From: Bacillota bacterium
Lineage (GTDB): Bacteria > Bacillota > Clostridia > Acetivibrionales > Acetivibrionaceae
DNA: 9,919 nucleotides
Reading direction: 5' to 3'
Assembly: GCA_023398495.1 (NCBI GenBank)
Contig: JAEWSG010000099.1
Location: 1-9,919, forward strand
Shown: one piece after another, positions 7,501-9,919 of the stretch
How positions within the stretch are numbered: the stretch's first letter is position 1
Layout of the letters: every line of letters begins with the position of its first letter
Notes under the pieces: model-generated
The model's input: the letters and a program-made list of their open reading frames with translations, nothing else
Database searches by the model: none
What the model was told of the DNA's origin: nothing
Program-made: the position numbers and the translations under genes

Positions 7501-7565
7501 GCTGACTGAAATTCAGCAACTACGGTACTTTCAGGATTTTCAGCTACAAGAGAATAATTATTCAT
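4503..7565 (-). CDS. hsdR: Type I restriction enzyme R subunit (EcoR124I-like)
   Basis: HsdR gives the type I complex its DNA cleavage and ATP-driven translocation. The 1020 residues are close to the length of EcoR124I HsdR. The N-terminal nuclease domain shows D151 and E165-L-K167 in YDVTILV and VHVELKKRG, with a QxxxY motif at Q179-Y183; these match the known EcoR124I residue numbers. The two RecA-like motor domains follow: Walker A TTGSGKT (324-330), the VDRKDLD block, DECH (424-427), TGTP (451-454), NMFLTGFDA (678-686), and QAFSRTNR (705-712, arginine finger). The C-terminal 250 residues are helical and would bind the methylase. The ATG at 7563-7565 overlaps the hsdS end by 8 bp. All motor and nuclease motifs are intact, so the enzyme should be active. 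Confidence 0.97.
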   Translation of the reverse strand: MNNYSLVAENPESTVVAEFQSAPRREMSFQSEAELEKEFIGILVSQAYEYLTITSEEDLKSNLRVKLEMLNNYIFSDNEWKLFFNNKIANLNMGIVEKTTIIQEDFIQLLNRDDGTSKNIYLIDKENIHNNSLQVINQYEVHDGQRDNRYDVTILVNGLPLVHVELKKRGVDIKEAFNQIKRYYRESFWAGTGLFEYVQLFVISNGTYTKYYSNTTRNTHIKELNSGEIQKGKRSSNSYEFTSWWADANNRPITDLADYARTFFAKHTLLNLLTKYCVFTADKTLLAMRPYQIVATERILGRINVAHNYKNFGKIEGGGYIWHTTGSGKTLTSFKTAQLASKYPFINKVLFVVDRKDLDYNAMLEYDKFEKGAANGNTSTHILKKQLEDSSSRIIITTIQKLSVLIKKHKGLPCFNQQIVIIFDECHRSQFGDMHKAITKAFKKYYLFGFTGTPIFAVNSSSSSRPDLKTTEQAFGEKLHTYTIVDAITDKNVLPFRIDYISTMREEEEIKDAKVWDIDREKALAAPKRITNIVEYIREHFDQKTKRNTFYELKERRLAGFNSIFAVASIDVAKKYYAEFKKQMEGLPADKQLKIATIYSFTVNEDDPEIDGIIDDESPEDTSRLDAGSRDFLERAIKDYNKIFKTNYDTSSDKFQNYYKDVSDRVKKREIDLLIVVNMFLTGFDATTLNTLWVDKNLRLHGLLQAFSRTNRILNSVKTFGNIVCFRNLEKATNESIALFGDKEAGGVVLLKTYTEYYHGYEDGDKEVRGYKSMIEELQERFPVGEPIIGEQNQKEFIRLYSAILKARNILTTFDEFAGNEILSERDVQDYHSMYINLYNEFRKVKKGDAENVNDDIVFEMELIKQVEINIDYILMLIRKYHDSHLKDKELILSINKAIDSSIELRNKKDLIDKFIDSLTPASSVDDDWRKFVDSKKFEELDRIITEENLKKEETYTFIDNAFKDGAIQSTGTAITKVLPPVSRFTPTGDLSKKRTTVFERLSDFFNKFWDISGGRFRRE

Positions 7566-8715
7566 TTACCAGAGGTTTAAAAGTCAATAACTTGTTTCGG
7601 TAATACTCATATTGCTTTTTGCGGGCGGTGATTTCAGCAGGGAGGCCTGATGAAATATTATTCACTAGCATTTCAAACTTCTCGAGCATAGCTGCATAAT
7701 TATTTTGCTCTTGAATTGAATACATTGGAATTTTATATTCAAAGATTGAATTTTTATCACCTCTAGGCATTTTACCTCCTTTGGAAAGATTGTTGTAATA
7801 ATTGAAAAAAGCATCTGAAGAAAGTAAGAAATAGAGAAATCTAAATGATAAAAATTCCTTTTTATCATCTCTTATACGAATTACAACCACATCACCATTA
7901 GTCCCACCTCTCAAGCTAGCAAGCCATATTTTCTTAAGATAAGGTCTAATGTTACCAATAAGGATGTCATCTTTTTTGAATTCCAACCATTCACCACTAG
8001 TTGGCACATAATTAGACATTACTTTACCTTGTTTGTCCTTAATAAGATTCTCAACACCTACATAATTCTCTTTATTAAGCAGATTAGCATTAATTCTAGT
8101 TTTTGGAAAATAAATATAATCACCTAATCTTTCAAAATTTAGAATCTCTTTATTTTGAACTATTTCATTTTTATAATACTCATACTGCACCTTTCTTGCC
8201 TCCAGTTCTGCCTCCAGTTCCGCCTCCAGTTGAGTGAATTTATCAAGGATGTTTACGATTTCTTGTTGGATGGGGAGGGGAGGAATGGGAATTTTAAATT
8301 TTGAATATACCGAAATCCACTGTCGAGCATGATCTTGTGGCTGATAATTAATACAACACATTGCAAAGAAGACAAATCTAAAATCAATTTCAATATTTTT
8401 CTTCGCCGTTAATATTTTCATTGCAGATGATTTAACCTTAAATTCGAAATCAACCCAATGAAAAGATGTTGTAAAGTCATCGAAAATAATTACTGGCTCT
8501 TTTTTGGTTGCAGAATATCTACCTTTAATCTCATTTGTATAACCAAGTATAAATGATTGACCAGCAGTTAAAACGGGTATTGAGAAAGCATTATCATAGA
8601 TTGTGCTTTCTACAATATATTTTGTTGGTTGCTCGTAGTTGAGTAATTCACCCAACTCCCTATATTCAACTCCATCAGGACAATGGTGAGCTATAAGAGA
8701 ATCGATTTTATTCAT
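7558..8715 (-). CDS. hsdS: Type I restriction-modification specificity subunit
   Basis: HsdS decides the DNA sequence recognised by the complex. The 385 residues have the standard layout: first target-recognition domain (about 1-145, closing in KIPIPPLPIQQEI), central conserved helix (about 146-190), second target-recognition domain (about 191-330), and C-terminal helix (331-385). The central helix contains three LEAE-type repeats (163-174). Both helices end in the same block (QYEYYKN at 177-183, QYEYYRN at 368-374), which gives the subunit its two-fold pseudo-symmetry. The start ATG at 8713-8715 overlaps the KilA-N gene by 8 bp. The recognition domains are more AT-rich than hsdR, as is usual for exchanged segments. 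The recognition sequence cannot be read from the protein by eye. The reading frame is intact. Confidence 0.95.
   Translation of the reverse strand: MNKIDSLIAHHCPDGVEYRELGELLNYEQPTKYIVESTIYDNAFSIPVLTAGQSFILGYTNEIKGRYSATKKEPVIIFDDFTTSFHWVDFEFKVKSSAMKILTAKKNIEIDFRFVFFAMCCINYQPQDHARQWISVYSKFKIPIPPLPIQQEIVNILDKFTQLEAELEAELEARKVQYEYYKNEIVQNKEILNFERLGDYIYFPKTRINANLLNKENYVGVENLIKDKQGKVMSNYVPTSGEWLEFKKDDILIGNIRPYLKKIWLASLRGGTNGDVVVIRIRDDKKEFLSFRFLYFLLSSDAFFNYYNNLSKGGKMPRGDKNSIFEYKIPMYSIQEQNNYAAMLEKFEMLVNNISSGLPAEITARKKQYEYYRNKLLTFKPLVNE
7601..8188 (-). repeat. Direct 15-bp repeats flanking the second recognition domain of hsdS
   Basis: TAATACTCATATTGC at 7601-7615 and TAATACTCATACTGC at 8174-8188 (plus strand) match in 14 of 15 bases. 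They encode the repeated QYEYY block of the two conserved helices. Recombination between them would remove about 573 bp, a multiple of 3, leaving an in-frame half-HsdS with one recognition domain. This is usual family architecture that permits domain exchange; no sign that it has happened here. Confidence 0.6.
8194..8229 (-). repeat. Three 12-bp tandem repeats in the hsdS central linker
   Basis: On the coding strand CTGGAGGCGGAA, CTGGAGGCAGAA and CTGGAGGCAAGA lie head to tail, encoding LEAE, LEAE, LEAR (residues 163-174). In the type IC enzymes EcoR124I and EcoR124II, two versus three copies of a TAEL repeat at this place change the spacer of the recognition site by one base. Slippage here would keep the frame and could change specificity in the same way. 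Confidence 0.85.
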
Positions 8716-9529
8716 TTTTATCTCCTCTCAATAATTTACGACTTTCTATTTCCTGTAATACCTTCATTTGTTGAATTGCTATTTCGTTAAGTTTTATAAG
8801 CCGTTCTTTCTGCTCTATTTTTTCATCAATAAATACAGCATTAAGATTCTCCATATTGGAGAGGCAGATAAGCTCATTTATAGTAGCATAATCACGAATA
8901 TTCCCCTTTAATTCAGAATTCTCATCCCGCCATTGCCTGGCAGTAATACCGAAAAGAGCAACGTTGAGAACATCAGCTTCGTTTGCATAAACTTTATTTA
9001 TTTGATCTTTTGTTAATCTTGCTGGTACAAGATTTCGTTTTATGGCATCAGTATGTATGTGATAATTTAATTTTGCCAACTCTCTCTTGGCTGACCAGCC
9101 TATTTGCTTTTGCTCTTCTTCTTTAAGTCGCTGAAATTCCTTAATAAAGTATAACTCAAACTCAATCGATACCCAAGATGCAAATTTGAAAGCTATATCT
9201 TTATGAGCAAATGTGCCTCCATATCTTCCAGCTTTTGAGATCATACCTATGGCATTAGTTGATTCAATCCATTTTTGAGGTGAAAGAGTAAATGCATTTA
9301 ATCCAGCTTCTTTTTTAAACCCCTCGAATTCGAGGGGTTTAAAATTGGGATTATATAACGTCTCCCATATGCCAAGATATTCAATTGTATTACGGTTACG
9401 TAACCAGTTGCCTATTACAGCATTAGGTTCATTGTTCTTATACCGTGCAATATCAGTTATTGAAATATAATCGACCTCATTAATTTTAATAATGGTGACT
9501 GCAGTTCTTTTTACATCAAGCTTAGCCAT
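8708..9529 (-). CDS. KilA-N domain protein inside the type I restriction operon
   Basis: KilA-N is a small DNA-binding fold of phages and bacterial accessory regions. With the ATG at 9527-9529 the protein has 273 residues; a start at 9568 would lie deep inside hsdM and is unlikely. The KilA-N domain covers about 10-135: YISITDIARY (21-30), a basic NWLRNRNTIEYLGIWE segment, NPNFKPLEFEGFK (60-72), AGLNAFTLSPQKWIE, and GRYGGTFAHKDIAFKFASWVS (101-121), then FIKEFQRLKEEE. The second half is helical and charged (KELRDENSEL-like, then a probable coiled coil at 225-265) and could bind a partner. It overlaps hsdM and hsdS by 8 bp on either side, so it is made together with them. Such genes are seen between hsdM and hsdS in other Bacteroidota; what they do is not known. 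It may regulate the operon, or bind DNA for the methylase. Confidence 0.88.
   Translation of the reverse strand: MAKLDVKRTAVTIIKINEVDYISITDIARYKNNEPNAVIGNWLRNRNTIEYLGIWETLYNPNFKPLEFEGFKKEAGLNAFTLSPQKWIESTNAIGMISKAGRYGGTFAHKDIAFKFASWVSIEFELYFIKEFQRLKEEEQKQIGWSAKRELAKLNYHIHTDAIKRNLVPARLTKDQINKVYANEADVLNVALFGITARQWRDENSELKGNIRDYATINELICLSNMENLNAVFIDEKIEQKERLIKLNEIAIQQMKVLQEIESRKLLRGDKNE
9313..9344. repeat. Perfect 32-bp palindrome within the KilA-N gene
   Basis: The right arm reads TTCGAGGGGTTTAAAA from 9329 to 9344 and the left arm (9313-9328) is its exact reverse complement, with no spacer. It covers codons 63-72 of the KilA-N gene, in the conserved segment FKPLEFEGFK, so it is not a simple insertion. 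It could fold as a strong mRNA hairpin or be a binding site for a symmetric protein. It is not followed by a T-run on the minus strand, so it is not a standard terminator. Confidence 0.9.
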
Positions 9530-9919
9530 GACTGATTTCTGTTTTGGTAATATTATACAGATCACCATTAAGCTCTGATACTATTAAATCAATTGACATT
9601 CTCAATTCATTCTGGCGTGCAACAATTTGTTTTATTTCAGCATTCAATTTCTGTATATCAACAACTTCCCTTGTATCTTCTTGCTCAATGTGACTACTTA
9701 CTGCAATATTGTAATCATTCTCAGCAATTCTATTATTGTCAATCAACTTGGCGAAATAATCAATGTCCTTTCTTTCAATGAAGGCTTGAAGTATCTTATT
9801 TCTGTTGGCAATTGATAATTTATTTTTATTACCTCCCCTGACAAATTCAGCCGATGCATCAATAAAGAGCGTTGCATTGTCAGACTTGCTTTTCTTCAGA
9901 ACGATAACACATGTAGCGA
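9522..9919 (-). CDS. hsdM: Type I DNA methyltransferase M subunit, C-terminal end only
   Basis: The frame is open from the window edge to TAA at 9522-9524 and gives about 131 residues. The first stretch (ATCVIVLKKSKSDNATLFIDASAEFVRGG) is the typical HsdM end-of-catalytic-domain strand with LFIDAS. NKNKLSIANRNKIL and a helical tail with a probable coiled coil (DIQKLNAEIKQIVARQNELR) follow; this tail contacts HsdS. The catalytic SAM-binding and NPPF/Y motifs lie beyond the window, so whether the methylase is intact cannot be told. HsdM adds methyl groups to adenine in the site chosen by HsdS and so protects the host. It overlaps the KilA-N start by 8 bp. Confidence 0.92.
   Translation of the reverse strand, partial: ATCVIVLKKSKSDNATLFIDASAEFVRGGNKNKLSIANRNKILQAFIERKDIDYFAKLIDNNRIAENDYNIAVSSHIEQEDTREVVDIQKLNAEIKQIVARQNELRMSIDLIVSELNGDLYNITKTEISHG

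Noticed and set aside
9313..9344. Palindrome as an intrinsic terminator
   Set aside because: It is followed on the minus strand by TTTAAAAAAG and not by a T-run, and it lies inside an intact gene.
9530..9568. Longer KilA-N protein starting at 9568
   Set aside because: It would overlap hsdM by 47 bp and adds a non-conserved hydrophobic stretch. The ATG at 9529 fits the 8-bp overlaps of the other junctions.

Overview
The window looks like an accessory defence-island segment from a member of the Bacteroidota. The evidence for this is the AT-rich coding, the near absence of Shine-Dalgarno sequences, TAnnTTTG-type promoter -7 boxes, a lipoprotein with a short signal peptide, IS21-type debris, and a type I restriction locus carrying a KilA-N gene. 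No rRNA, tRNA or housekeeping gene is present to fix the genus. Every intact gene lies on the minus strand, so transcription runs from right to left.

Right part (9919 to 4503): a type I restriction-modification operon in the order hsdM (only its 3' end is here), a KilA-N domain gene, hsdS, hsdR. The HsdR active-site residues fall at the same residue numbers as those known for EcoR124I, which points to the type IC family. The HsdS linker holds three copies of a 12-bp/LEAE repeat, the kind of element that sets the recognition-site spacer length in that family. The three internal gene junctions all use an 8-bp overlap of the form ATGNNTAA, which implies tight translational coupling. The KilA-N gene carries a perfect 32-bp palindrome. 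A 209-residue protein with a PD-(D/E)XK-like motif (3821-4450) follows hsdR.

Middle (about 3190 to 3820): remains of an IS21-family insertion sequence on the plus strand. These are the C-terminal third of istB with an in-frame TGA just upstream of the conserved end, followed by two 24-bp-period terminal repeats that stop about 20 bp from the stop codon of the 209-residue gene. Left of this is a predicted lipoprotein with a thioredoxin-like Cys-X4-Cys motif (2635-3189).

Left part (2502 to 1): an overlapping pair consisting of an AAA15/OLD-like ATPase (RloA type) and an RloB-family protein with a Toprim-like motif pattern. This pair resembles RloA/RloB and AbiL abortive-infection modules. Two small inverted repeats sit directly before the ATPase start. 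The first 77 bases hold three G-rich tandem repeats that look like the end of a second, different IS21-type element, followed by about 390 bp without a clear gene.

Reading of the whole: a two-layer anti-phage locus (restriction plus a probable abortive-infection ATPase/nuclease pair) assembled among IS21 elements. The least explained parts are the KilA-N gene with its palindrome and the nuclease-like gene behind hsdR.
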